64,000 nucleotides of DNA from Mycolicibacterium neworleansense. Lineage in GTDB: Bacteria > Actinomycetota > Actinomycetes > Mycobacteriales > Mycobacteriaceae. A program made the position numbers and the translations under genes. The notes beneath the pieces were generated by a model, which saw nothing but the letters and a program-made list of their open reading frames with translations, ran no database searches and was not told the origin of the DNA. Positions 56,451-64,000 of this stretch are shown here, in pieces (positions within the stretch are counted from its first letter, which is position 1; every line of letters begins with the position of its first letter). The stretch lies in contig NZ_CWKH01000001.1 in assembly GCF_001245615.1 (NCBI RefSeq), positions 620,001 to 684,000 of the forward strand, in the 5' to 3' direction.

Positions 56451-57965
56451 CGGCTGATTCCGGGCCTCGGGCGTCGGTTCGGGTGCTCGGTAGAGCGAAT
56501 ACCACGCCACCACTGCGCACGCGGTGGTCAGCAGGACATGCGCCCACGAGTACATGCCGTGCGCCCCATCGGGTTTCCACATCACCATGATCCAGGTGGA
56601 GAACCCGGCCACCGCCGCGATCGCGGGCCGGGTCTGGATCAGGGCGGCAGCCACGGCCAGCGGCCAGGTGTAGTACCAGGGCAGTGCGGCCGGTACGAAC
56701 AACACGACCACCACCATGGCCAGGGTGATTCCGGTGAGGGCGTCGCGGTCGGTGTGCCGGTAACGCCACCACAGCAGCGGCAGGGCGATCACGATGGTGA
56801 GGATGCCGATGATCCGGGAGACCTCGAGCACGGCGTAGAAATTGACCGGAAAGATCAGGCCGCCAATGGCATTGATGAGGTTGGCGGCCGCAGTGGGCAC
56901 GGTGAGCCAGTTGATGATCTTGACCGAGCCGGCCAGCGCCGTCAGCCAGCCCAGACCGACCCCGGCCAGCCAGGACAGCACGGCGAAGACCGCGACGAAG
57001 ATCAGCACGGAGGCCGCCGTGGCGGCCGCGAACGCGCGCACCGCGGGCATGTCCCGCTTGTCGCGCAGTTGGCGCATCCACACCCAGACCAGGAACGGGA
57101 GCGCAAGCCCGGCAGTGGCTTTGACGGCAACGGCGATCGCGATGAGGCTGACGCCGATCACCGGGCGGCCCGCGAAGGTCAGCGCGATCGCCGCCATCAT
57201 CAGTCCGACCATCAGCATCTCGTTGTGCACGCCGCCCATCAGGTGAACGATCACCAGTGGGTTGAGTACACAGATCCACAGTGACGCGGCGCCGTTGGCG
57301 CCGACGTGGCGGGCCACCCGCGGTGCGGCCCAGATCAGCAGCAGCAGGCCGGGCAGCATGCACAGCCGCAGCAGCATGGTGCCGGCCACCACGTGATCGC
57401 CGACCAGGATCGTGACGAACTTCGCCACCAGGATGAACGCCGGCCCGTAGGGTGCGGTGGTCGTCGTCCAGATCGGACTCACGTTGTCCAGCAAGGAGTT
57501 CGGGTTCTCCACCGGGCCGACGACGTACGGATCGAACCCGTCGCGCAGCAGCGCTCCCTGGGCCAGATAGGAGTAGGTGTCGCGGCTGAACAGCGGAACG
57601 CTCAACAGCAATGGCGCCAGCCAGAAACCGGTGGTGGCCACCATGGTGTATTCGGTGGCGCTGCGGTCGATCACGCGCCGTCCCAGCCAGAGCCAGGCGA
57701 TCAGCATCACCGCGACGCCGGCCCACAGCAGGATCGAGGACAGCACCAGGCCGTGCCCGAACCGCAGCCAGGACAGGTGCAGCGATTCCAGCAACGGGTC
57801 GTGCAGCCGGGTGCTGCCGGCGCCGAGCCCGCCGATGGTCAGCAGTGCCGCGCCCAGGCAGCCCAGCCGGGCCGGTCGGGCTTCGGCCGACACCGCGAAA
57901 GCGGCCAGGCGCGAGATGTGTTGTGCGACCCCGGTGCTCGGGGTCTCGGTGGGCAAGCTCGTCAT
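56439..57965 (-). CDS. mptA: Alpha-(1,6)-mannosyltransferase MptA
   Basis: A 508-residue GT-C enzyme with about 12 transmembrane helices that extends the alpha-1,6-mannan core of lipomannan from polyprenyl-phosphate-mannose on the outer face. The first large loop carries FSRDTYSYLAQGALLRDGFDPY, with the acidic catalytic residue typical of the family. It corresponds to Rv2174. It overlaps the end of the Rv2175c-like gene by 12 bases and follows idsA2 by 18 bases, suggesting an operon. Confidence 0.9.
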   Translation of the reverse strand: MTSLPTETPSTGVAQHISRLAAFAVSAEARPARLGCLGAALLTIGGLGAGSTRLHDPLLESLHLSWLRFGHGLVLSSILLWAGVAVMLIAWLWLGRRVIDRSATEYTMVATTGFWLAPLLLSVPLFSRDTYSYLAQGALLRDGFDPYVVGPVENPNSLLDNVSPIWTTTTAPYGPAFILVAKFVTILVGDHVVAGTMLLRLCMLPGLLLLIWAAPRVARHVGANGAASLWICVLNPLVIVHLMGGVHNEMLMVGLMMAAIALTFAGRPVIGVSLIAIAVAVKATAGLALPFLVWVWMRQLRDKRDMPAVRAFAAATAASVLIFVAVFAVLSWLAGVGLGWLTALAGSVKIINWLTVPTAAANLINAIGGLIFPVNFYAVLEVSRIIGILTIVIALPLLWWRYRHTDRDALTGITLAMVVVVLFVPAALPWYYTWPLAVAAALIQTRPAIAAVAGFSTWIMVMWKPDGAHGMYSWAHVLLTTACAVVAWYSLYRAPEPTPEARNQPSVS

Positions 57966-57983
57966 GTTGTGCCGGCCGTGCTC

Positions 57984-59120
<1,137 letters not shown>

Positions 59121-59203
59121 TCAGCGTAAAGCGTGCCACGCGTTTTGTACCAAGCGAGTGCGGCCCGGCGATGAGCTCGGCCCAGGGGCCCGGGCGTGTG
59201 CGC

Positions 59204-59923
59204 TCAGTCGCTGCCGGCGACCGGGTCGCCAGGCTTGGGCGAGGTGTCGCGGCTCACCCACGCCAGGGCCCCGACGGCGCCGGCCACCAGGAACGCACCG
59301 ACGATGAGCCAGATCGCCGCGGTGGTGAACGACCGGGCGCTCGGGTCGGTGTAGCGGGCCTGGGCGTTCATCGTGCTGACGATGCCCGGCCGCAGTTTCC
59401 ATTCCACGATCGAGGAGCTGACCTGATCGCCGTTGGTCGATGTCACCTCGCCCGGGAAGGACACCGTCAGCAGGACGTCGGCCTGGGGATCGGACAGCGA
59501 GGTGAGATCGACCCGGCCCTCCAGGATGACCAGGTCACCGGCGCGGCGCAGGGAGATGTCGACACCGGCGGCGTCGCGGCTCATGCCGGCGAGTTGGGGG
59601 AGTTCGGCGAATGTGAGGTCGGAGAACACCGCCTGCGAGCCGACGTAGTCGTCGCGGCTGTACTCCGAGACCGCGACCTTCGTGGCGAACGGCAGGTTGT
59701 TCAGTAGCTGCGGGCCCCTGTCGTCGGCATCCCGCGGCTTCGCCGCCGCGATGATCTGCCCGGACACCCGGTCGTCGGGAGAGACCGTGATCGAGGTGCG
59801 GACCCGGACGCAGCCCACCGCCATGGGCAGGATCAGCAGCAACATCACCAATGTGAGCAGGCGCGTGCGGCTGCGGCGGCTCGGTGGTCGGACGTGCACG
59901 CAGGTCATCGTGCCAGATGTCAC
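59204..59923 (-). CDS. lppM: Lipoprotein LppM
   Basis: A 239-residue exported protein. A basic N-terminus and hydrophobic segment (LLTLVMLLLILPMAVGC) end in a lipobox cysteine. The ~150-residue folded part (RTSITVSPDDRVSGQIIAAA ... LTVSFPGEVTSTNGDQV) matches LppM (Rv2171), and a C-terminal transmembrane helix (AAIWLIVGAFLVAGAVGALAWV) follows. LppM affects phagosomal traffic in M. tuberculosis. GTG 59923 overlaps the GNAT stop (GTGA); ATG 59908 is an alternative. Confidence 0.9.
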   Translation of the reverse strand: MTSGTMTCVHVRPPSRRSRTRLLTLVMLLLILPMAVGCVRVRTSITVSPDDRVSGQIIAAAKPRDADDRGPQLLNNLPFATKVAVSEYSRDDYVGSQAVFSDLTFAELPQLAGMSRDAAGVDISLRRAGDLVILEGRVDLTSLSDPQADVLLTVSFPGEVTSTNGDQVSSSIVEWKLRPGIVSTMNAQARYTDPSARSFTTAAIWLIVGAFLVAGAVGALAWVSRDTSPKPGDPVAGSD

Positions 59924-60534
59924 AGCGGCAGTGGGCGACCGAGGATGGCGAAGGGCCGGGGGTCGCCGGCGAAGTGGTACCCGCGGATCACGTCGGTGAA
60001 GCCGAGCCGCCGGTAGAGCCGCCAGGCCCGGTTGGCCTCTCCGTTGATCTCCGGGGTCGACAGCAACACGTGAGATTCGTCGCGGGTGGACAACAGTCGC
60101 CTGGTCAGGGCCTCACCGAGACCGTGTCCCTGGGCACGGGGCTCGATGTGCAGCTCCGTGAGCTCGAAGTAGCTGGCCATCAGGTCGGCGATCTGTCCGG
60201 GGCTGGCACCCATCCGCTGCAGGCCGGAGACGACCTGCTGTTGCCACCACTGGTCGGGTGCCCCGCTGTAGCCGTAGGCGATTCCCTGCAACGGCGCGTC
60301 GAGCAGCTCGGCAGTGGGAGGGCGGGCGTCGGATCCGGTGCCGGCCACCGGGTCGGCCACCTCGACGGCGGCCACGCATTTCCACCCTGCGCGCCGGGTG
60401 TGTTCGAGCCACAGTGCGGCGCGTTGTTCCTCGGTTCCGCGCGGGTAGCGCATGGCGTCGACGTACACGCGCAGCGCCTCGGGCAGCCGGCGCTTCATGT
60501 CGTCCGGCGACAGATCGATGAGATACGTCGCCAA
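59920..60534 (-). CDS. GNAT family acetyltransferase (Rv2170-like)
   Basis: A 204-residue N-acetyltransferase. The acetyl-CoA site is LHIEPRAQGHGLGEALTRRLL (R/Q-x-x-G-x-G/A type) and the C-terminal NRAWRLYRRLGFTDVIRGYHF is the standard GNAT helix-strand end. It matches Rv2170, reported to acetylate isocitrate dehydrogenase. The start is TTG 60534 with AAAGGCG upstream. The 228-base upstream gap contains a direct repeat (60572-60590). Confidence 0.88.
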   Translation of the reverse strand: MATYLIDLSPDDMKRRLPEALRVYVDAMRYPRGTEEQRAALWLEHTRRAGWKCVAAVEVADPVAGTGSDARPPTAELLDAPLQGIAYGYSGAPDQWWQQQVVSGLQRMGASPGQIADLMASYFELTELHIEPRAQGHGLGEALTRRLLSTRDESHVLLSTPEINGEANRAWRLYRRLGFTDVIRGYHFAGDPRPFAILGRPLPL

Positions 60535-60571
60535 TGCTTTCGCCTTTCGCCTGCCCGGTCTGTGCCGAACT

Positions 60572-60590
60572 CATTATCTTCAGCATTATC
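60572..60590. repeat. CATTATC direct repeat
   Basis: CATTATC occurs twice, at 60572-60578 and 60584-60590, with a 12-base period, in the divergent region before the GNAT gene. On the minus strand each contains GATAAT, so one could be a -10 element. A TACAAT (60640-60645) and a TATCAT (60684-60689) facing the DUF3040 gene are possible -10s in the same region. Confidence 0.3.
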
Positions 60591-60762
60591 CGGTTGCGAG
60601 ACCGTCGGTCCCATCGACCCGGGCGATCTCGGAACGACCTACAATCGACAGTGAACAAGGTGGTACGGCTCGGATCGACCTCGTATCATTAGGCTTAGGT
60701 GCCCGTGATTGCGGGCATGTGAAATTTTGAAAAGCGACGGCGGCGTCGGCAAGGAGGGACGA

Positions 60763-61161
60763 ATGCCACTCTCCGATCATGAGCAGCGCATGCTCGATCA
60801 GATCGAGAGCGCGCTCTATGCCGAGGATCCCAAGTTCGCCTCGAGCGTGCGCGGCGGGACCTTGCGTGCGCCCTCTGCGCGGCGCAGGCTGCAGGGCGCG
60901 CTGCTTTTCGTGGTGGGCTTGGCACTGCTGGTCGTCGGTGTGGCTGTGAAGGCCACCATGATCGGTGGTTTCCCGATCCTGTCTGTGGTGGGTTTCGTGG
61001 TGATGTTCGGCGGCGTGGTGTTCGCCATCACCGGCCCGCGCATCACCGGCCGCGACCGTGCGGCACAGGGTTCCGGTAACGCACCGCGTCAGCGTCGTCA
61101 GCGTGGTGGGTCGTTCACGACCCGGATGGAAGACCGATTCCGCCGCCGCTTCGACGACTGA
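60763..61161 (+). CDS. DUF3040 membrane protein (Rv2169c-like)
   Basis: A 132-residue protein with a soluble N-terminus (MPLSDHEQRMLDQIESAL, the DUF3040 signature), two transmembrane helices (LQGALLFVVGLALLVVGVAVKA and FPILSVVGFVVMFGGVVFAITG) and a basic tail (RFRRRFDD). The ATG at 60763 has AAGGAGGG just upstream. It is followed 17 bases later by the strongest terminator in the window. Function unknown. Confidence 0.87.
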   Translation: MPLSDHEQRMLDQIESALYAEDPKFASSVRGGTLRAPSARRRLQGALLFVVGLALLVVGVAVKATMIGGFPILSVVGFVVMFGGVVFAITGPRITGRDRAAQGSGNAPRQRRQRGGSFTTRMEDRFRRRFDD

Positions 61162-61177
61162 GCCGGCCAACGGTTTC

Positions 61178-61211
61178 AGGGGGTAGCCCGTAACGGGCTG
61201 CCCCCTTTTTT
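61178..61211 (+). terminator. Canonical intrinsic terminator after the DUF3040 gene
   Basis: AGGGGGTAGCCCG (61178-61190) pairs with CGGGCTGCCCCCT (61194-61206) over 13 positions with one T-G, around a three-base TAA loop. A run of T reaches 61211. It isolates the DUF3040 gene from the dcw cluster. Confidence 0.92.
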
Positions 61212-61253
61212 GTCGCCCAGCGACACGCCGGTCAGACCGCCCGCGCAGGCGCG

Positions 61254-61409
61254 TGGGGCGGTGTGGGGGAGCCCGGCGGATTCTCAGGGATTTTCGCCCC
61301 ACAATTCCCCACCTTCTCGCCGCAGGTCCCTACCTGCGGTTTTTCGCTTTCTGGGTGCGCTGCGGCGCCGTGTGGTGGCGGGATGTGGGTCGATTTGGGG
61401 GGTCTGGGT
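61254..61409. promoter_or_regulatory. Distal MraZ-box-like arrays in the dcw leader
   Basis: TGGGG-type pentamers occur in pairs at exact 10-base spacing: TGGGG at 61254 and 61264 on the plus strand; CCCCA at 61297 and 61307 (the same motif on the minus strand); TGGGT at 61386 and TGGGG at 61396, with further TGGG copies at 61405 and 61409. The 5-base motif with 5-base spacer is the operator format recognised by MraZ. These lie further upstream than the promoter-proximal array. Confidence 0.5.
61320..61344 (+). terminator. Second intrinsic terminator, inside the mraZ upstream region
   Basis: CCGCAGGT (61320-61327) and ACCTGCGG (61332-61339) are perfect inverted arms around a four-base loop, followed by TTTTT. 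It lies 133 bases after the first terminator with no gene between them, so it either ends a short transcript starting in the gap or acts as an attenuator in a leader for mraZ. Confidence 0.7.
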
Positions 61410-61449
61410 GGGGAGAAGCCCCCAACTTGAGCGACTAAATGGAGCAAAG

Positions 61450-61474
61450 TGGGGGATCGTGGGGTAAAGTGGCG
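61450..61474 (+). promoter_or_regulatory. Promoter-proximal MraZ operator and -10 of the dcw operon
   Basis: Three pentamers follow at exactly 10-base steps: TGGGG (61450), TGGGG (61460) and TGGCG (61470), each separated by five bases. This is the TGGGN-N5 repeat bound by MraZ. The hexamer TAAAGT (61465-61470), a TANNNT -10, lies within it, about 90 bases before mraZ, which would allow MraZ to repress its own operon. Confidence 0.7.
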
Positions 61475-61557
61475 GTCGACGGGGAAATCGGAGCCCCGTT
61501 CGGAGGGCAGAAGGCGAAGCGACTCGGGATCCGATCCGGGTGGCGGGAGGTGTCCAG

Positions 61558-61989
61558 ATGTTTCTGGGTACCTACACGCCCAAGCTCGACGACAAGGGGC
61601 GGCTCACGCTGCCCGCCAAGTTCCGCGACGCACTGGCAGGAGGGTTGATGGTCACCAAGGGCCAAGATCACAGCCTCGCCGTGTATCCGCGGGACGAGTT
61701 CGAAAAGGTCGCCCGGCGTGCTGCCGACGCATCGCGCAGGAACCCCGAGGCCCGGGCGTTTCTGCGCAACCTGGCGGCCGCCACCGACGAGCAGCATCCC
61801 GATGCGCAGGGCCGGATCACCCTGTCGGCGGATCACCGTCGCTACGCAAGCCTGTCCAAGGAGTGCGTGGTGATCGGATCGGTCGACTACCTGGAGATCT
61901 GGGACGCCGAAGCCTGGCAGGAGTACCAGCAGAACCACGAAGAAAACTTCTCCGCGGCCACCGATGAAGCCCTGCGCGACATCCTCTGA
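61558..61989 (+). CDS. mraZ: Transcriptional regulator MraZ
   Basis: A 143-residue protein, the same length as in M. tuberculosis, with two tandem SpoVT-AbrB-like halves: [24 protein letters not shown] at the N-terminus and [20 protein letters not shown] in the second half. MraZ is a ring-shaped DNA-binding regulator that represses the division and cell-wall (dcw) operon. ATG 61558 has GGGAGG seven bases upstream; GTG 61540 would add six residues. Confidence 0.96.
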   Translation: MFLGTYTPKLDDKGRLTLPAKFRDALAGGLMVTKGQDHSLAVYPRDEFEKVARRAADASRRNPEARAFLRNLAAATDEQHPDAQGRITLSADHRRYASLSKECVVIGSVDYLEIWDAEAWQEYQQNHEENFSAATDEALRDIL

Positions 61990-62039
61990 TGCGGCCCATC
62001 GACCGGCGGCTGGCCTGGACCTAGCCCGTGCAACGAGGC

Positions 62040-62099
62040 CTCTGCCCGAATTGGCCCTGGCGTACTTCCCCAACGCCAGGTCCGTGAATTCGGACAGAG
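62040..62099 (+). ncRNA. mraW RNA motif (structured leader of rsmH)
   Basis: CTCTGCCCGAATT (62040-62052) pairs with AATTCGGACAGAG (62087-62099), 13 positions with one mismatch. Inside it CCTGGCGT (62056-62063) pairs perfectly with ACGCCAGG (62073-62080) around a nine-base loop containing CTTCCCC. A hairpin with a conserved CUUCCCC loop between mraZ and mraW is the description of the mraW motif found in mycobacteria. It is probably a cis-acting element controlling rsmH and downstream genes. Confidence 0.7.
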
Positions 62100-62140
62100 A
62101 CCCCGGTGCAGGGGCCATTCCGAGCGGAGGTGTTTCAGCG

Positions 62141-63136
62141 GTGCCCGATTCCCCAGATCACTCAGACTCCCACGGTCACATCCCGGTTCTGCTCGATCGC
62201 TGCGTCGAGCTGCTGGCCCCCGCACTCACCCGCAGGCACGACGATGGGACGGGCGCGGTCCTCGTGGACGCCACCCTCGGCGCGGGCGGCCATTCCGAAC
62301 GCTTTCTGACCGACTTTCCCGGTCTGCAGGTCATCGGCCTGGACCGTGACCCCAACGCCCTCGGCATCGCCGGTGCCCGGCTGGCGCCGTTCGGTGACCG
62401 GATGCGGTTTGTACGCACCCGCTATGACGGAATCGCCGGGGCGATCGCCGAATCCGGCTTCCGCCAGATCGACGGCGTGCTGTTCGACCTCGGCGTGTCC
62501 TCGATGCAGCTCGACCAGACCGAGCGCGGCTTCTCCTACTCCGCGGACGCACCGCTGGACATGCGGATGGACCCCGACGCTCCGCTGACCGCCGCGGACA
62601 TCCTCAACACCTACGACGCCAAGTCGATCGCCCGGATCCTGCGTGATTTCGGTGAGGAGCGTTTCGCCGGCCGAATCGCCGACAAGGTCGTCAAACGACG
62701 TGCGCAGCAACCGTTTTCCACCACCGGTGAGTTGGTCGAGCTGCTCTACGAGGCGATCCCGGCACCGGCACGGCGCACCGGCGGGCATCCGGGCAAGCGC
62801 ACATTCCAGGCGCTGCGGGTCGCGGTCAACGGCGAACTGGATTCGCTGCGCGCTGCGCTGCCCGCGGCGCTGGCGGCATTGGTCGACGGTGGGCGGATCG
62901 TGGTGATGTCCTATCAGTCGCTCGAAGACCGGATCGTCAAGCAGGCGTTCGCCGCGGCCACCGCATCGCGGACCCCGCCCGGCCTGCCCATCGAGTTGCC
63001 CGGGCATGAACCGGAATTCGTCACGCTGACCCGCGGTGCCGAGAAGGCCCGCCAAGCTGAGATCGATCGCAATCCGCGTAGCGCTCCGGTGCGGCTGCGG
63101 GCACTGGAAAAGGTTGGGGAAGGGGGCAACTCATGA
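62141..63136 (+). CDS. rsmH: 16S rRNA (cytosine-1402-N4)-methyltransferase RsmH (MraW)
   Basis: A 331-residue SAM-dependent methyltransferase of the ribosomal P site. It has [13 protein letters not shown], the SAM motif [41 protein letters not shown], and the C-terminal [11 protein letters not shown] signature. GTG 62141 is preferred because GGAGG lies ten bases upstream and it leaves the structured RNA (62040-62099) in the leader. A longer version starting upstream (ATG 61964, inside mraZ) is open and resembles the long form annotated for Rv2165c, so the start is uncertain. Confidence 0.92.
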   Translation: MPDSPDHSDSHGHIPVLLDRCVELLAPALTRRHDDGTGAVLVDATLGAGGHSERFLTDFPGLQVIGLDRDPNALGIAGARLAPFGDRMRFVRTRYDGIAGAIAESGFRQIDGVLFDLGVSSMQLDQTERGFSYSADAPLDMRMDPDAPLTAADILNTYDAKSIARILRDFGEERFAGRIADKVVKRRAQQPFSTTGELVELLYEAIPAPARRTGGHPGKRTFQALRVAVNGELDSLRAALPAALAALVDGGRIVVMSYQSLEDRIVKQAFAAATASRTPPGLPIELPGHEPEFVTLTRGAEKARQAEIDRNPRSAPVRLRALEKVGEGGNS

Positions 63137-64000
63137 AGGCCAAGCGACCCGAACAGTTGCGCGAGGCAGACCGCAGGCGTCCCGTGCGTCAACCCGCGCG
63201 AGGCGGCGGCCGGCGCACCGAGGCCAATGACACGCCTGCCGGCCAGGGTACCGCACCGGGTACCGGACCGATTCAGCGACCGGGCACCCGGCCGGCCCGG
63301 CCCAAGACCGCCAGTCAGGCCAAGGCCCGGGCGAAGGCGCGTAAGGCCAAGGCCCCCAAGGTCGTCCGCCCGCCGCTGCGCGTCCGGCTGCGGGAGCGGC
63401 TTCTGGTCCGGCTCGCGTCGATCGAGCTCGATCCGCGGGTTCTGATCTCCCGGGTGCCGTTCGTCGTACTCGTGATAGGCGCACTGGGCATCGGCCTCGC
63501 GCTGACCCTCTGGTTGTCCACCAGGTCAGCCGAGCGGTCCTACCAGCTGGGTCACGCGCGACAGGTCAACGAAGGCCTGATGCAGCAGAAGGAAGCGCTG
63601 GAACGGGATGTGCTCGAGGCGCAGGCCGCTCCGGCCCTGGCCGAGGCGGCCCGCAACCTCGGGATGATCCCGTCGCGCGACACCGCCCATCTGGTGCAGG
63701 ACGCGACCGGTAACTGGACCGTCGTCGGCACTCCCAAGCCCGCCGAAGGTGTGCCGCCGCCTCCGCTGAACACGCCTCTGCCCGAAGAGGCCCCGCCGCC
63801 CCCGCCCGCGCCTCCGGCGCCGCGGGTCCTCGATCCGCGTGAGCTGACGGTGCGGACGCCACGCGCGGGTTCCCCTGCGGCACCTGGACTTCCGCTTCCC
63901 GACGCGACGCACGGCTTGCCGGGTGCGGTGGCACCGGCGCCCGGGCCCCTACCGGCGGCGCCGCCGGTCACTCCGGACGCGCTCGCGGCACCTGCGCCGG
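63133..64000 (+). CDS. FtsL-like cell division protein (Rv2164c-like), 3' truncated
   Basis: The first 289 residues are visible; the gene runs off the window. A basic, Arg/Lys/Pro-rich cytosolic region of ~110 residues is followed by one transmembrane helix ([21 protein letters not shown]), a short coiled coil ([22 protein letters not shown]) with leucine heptads, and a Pro-rich external tail. This layout and the place between rsmH and (expected) pbpB match the mycobacterial FtsL-like protein. ATG 63133 overlaps the rsmH stop (ATGA). Confidence 0.88.
   Translation, partial: MKAKRPEQLREADRRRPVRQPARGGGRRTEANDTPAGQGTAPGTGPIQRPGTRPARPKTASQAKARAKARKAKAPKVVRPPLRVRLRERLLVRLASIELDPRVLISRVPFVVLVIGALGIGLALTLWLSTRSAERSYQLGHARQVNEGLMQQKEALERDVLEAQAAPALAEAARNLGMIPSRDTAHLVQDATGNWTVVGTPKPAEGVPPPPLNTPLPEEAPPPPPAPPAPRVLDPRELTVRTPRAGSPAAPGLPLPDATHGLPGAVAPAPGPLPAAPPVTPDALAAPAP

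Overview
The window is chromosomal DNA from a mycobacterium, most likely a Mycolicibacterium-type environmental species. Evidence: very high GC with a strong G/C third-base bias, many GTG and TTG starts, and a gene order that follows the Mycobacterium tuberculosis block Rv2223c to Rv2164c, here in reverse orientation, with mycobacterial signatures (pimB, mptA, a Rv2181-type mannosyltransferase, pknL, mmpS3, ephD, the qcrCAB/ctaCEF supercomplex). Orthology statements rest on recalled family sequences, not on a search.

Layout. 1-10375 is a nitrogen block: the end of a CaeA/Hip1-like hydrolase, glnA2, glnE and, after a 3 kb accessory insertion (hotdog thioesterase, LLM oxidoreductase, DoxX, dtd, darcynin), glnA1 with a four-half-site GlnR-like operator. 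10468-15072 is the lipoate block: DUF4191, lipA, lipB, a TIGR01777 epimerase, and a dlaT/sucB E2 gene that is frame-broken and lacks a second lipoyl domain. 15289-26395 holds a small hypothetical, the hydrolase-SDR fusion ephD, a transglycosylase lipoprotein, pepA/pepB, an adenylate cyclase, gcvT, ilvE, cobS-cobT-cobU and a frame-broken DUF3043 gene. 26548-38505 holds an A-type Fe-S carrier, adoK, asnB and the respiratory supercomplex genes: ctaC-ctaF on the plus strand and ctaE-qcrC-qcrA-qcrB on the minus strand. Between these two lie a frame-broken mmpS3 and a possible 40-codon gene.

38641-60534 is mostly envelope and housekeeping: trpD, a DEDDh/GIY-YIG nuclease, an NlpC/P60 hydrolase, a gluzincin-like protein, pimB, fadD15, two SRPBCC proteins, an ArsA-type ATPase, a PlsC acyltransferase, two polyprenyl-dependent mannosyltransferases, RNase AS, aroG, pknL beside its likely substrate gene, idsA2, lppM and a GNAT. 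60763-64000 opens the dcw cluster: a DUF3040 gene with a canonical terminator, a 396-base gene-free leader with a second terminator and several 10-bp-spaced TGGGG arrays (MraZ operators), mraZ, a structured RNA matching the mraW motif, rsmH, and a truncated ftsL-like gene.

Three conserved genes (dlaT, DUF3043, mmpS3) have single-frame breaks in GC-rich low-complexity stretches. The mmpS3 break is exactly explained by a 10-bp tandem duplication. This pattern suggests sequence or assembly error at some or all of them and should be resolved before any biological reading. No tRNA, rRNA, insertion sequence, prophage or CRISPR array was seen.
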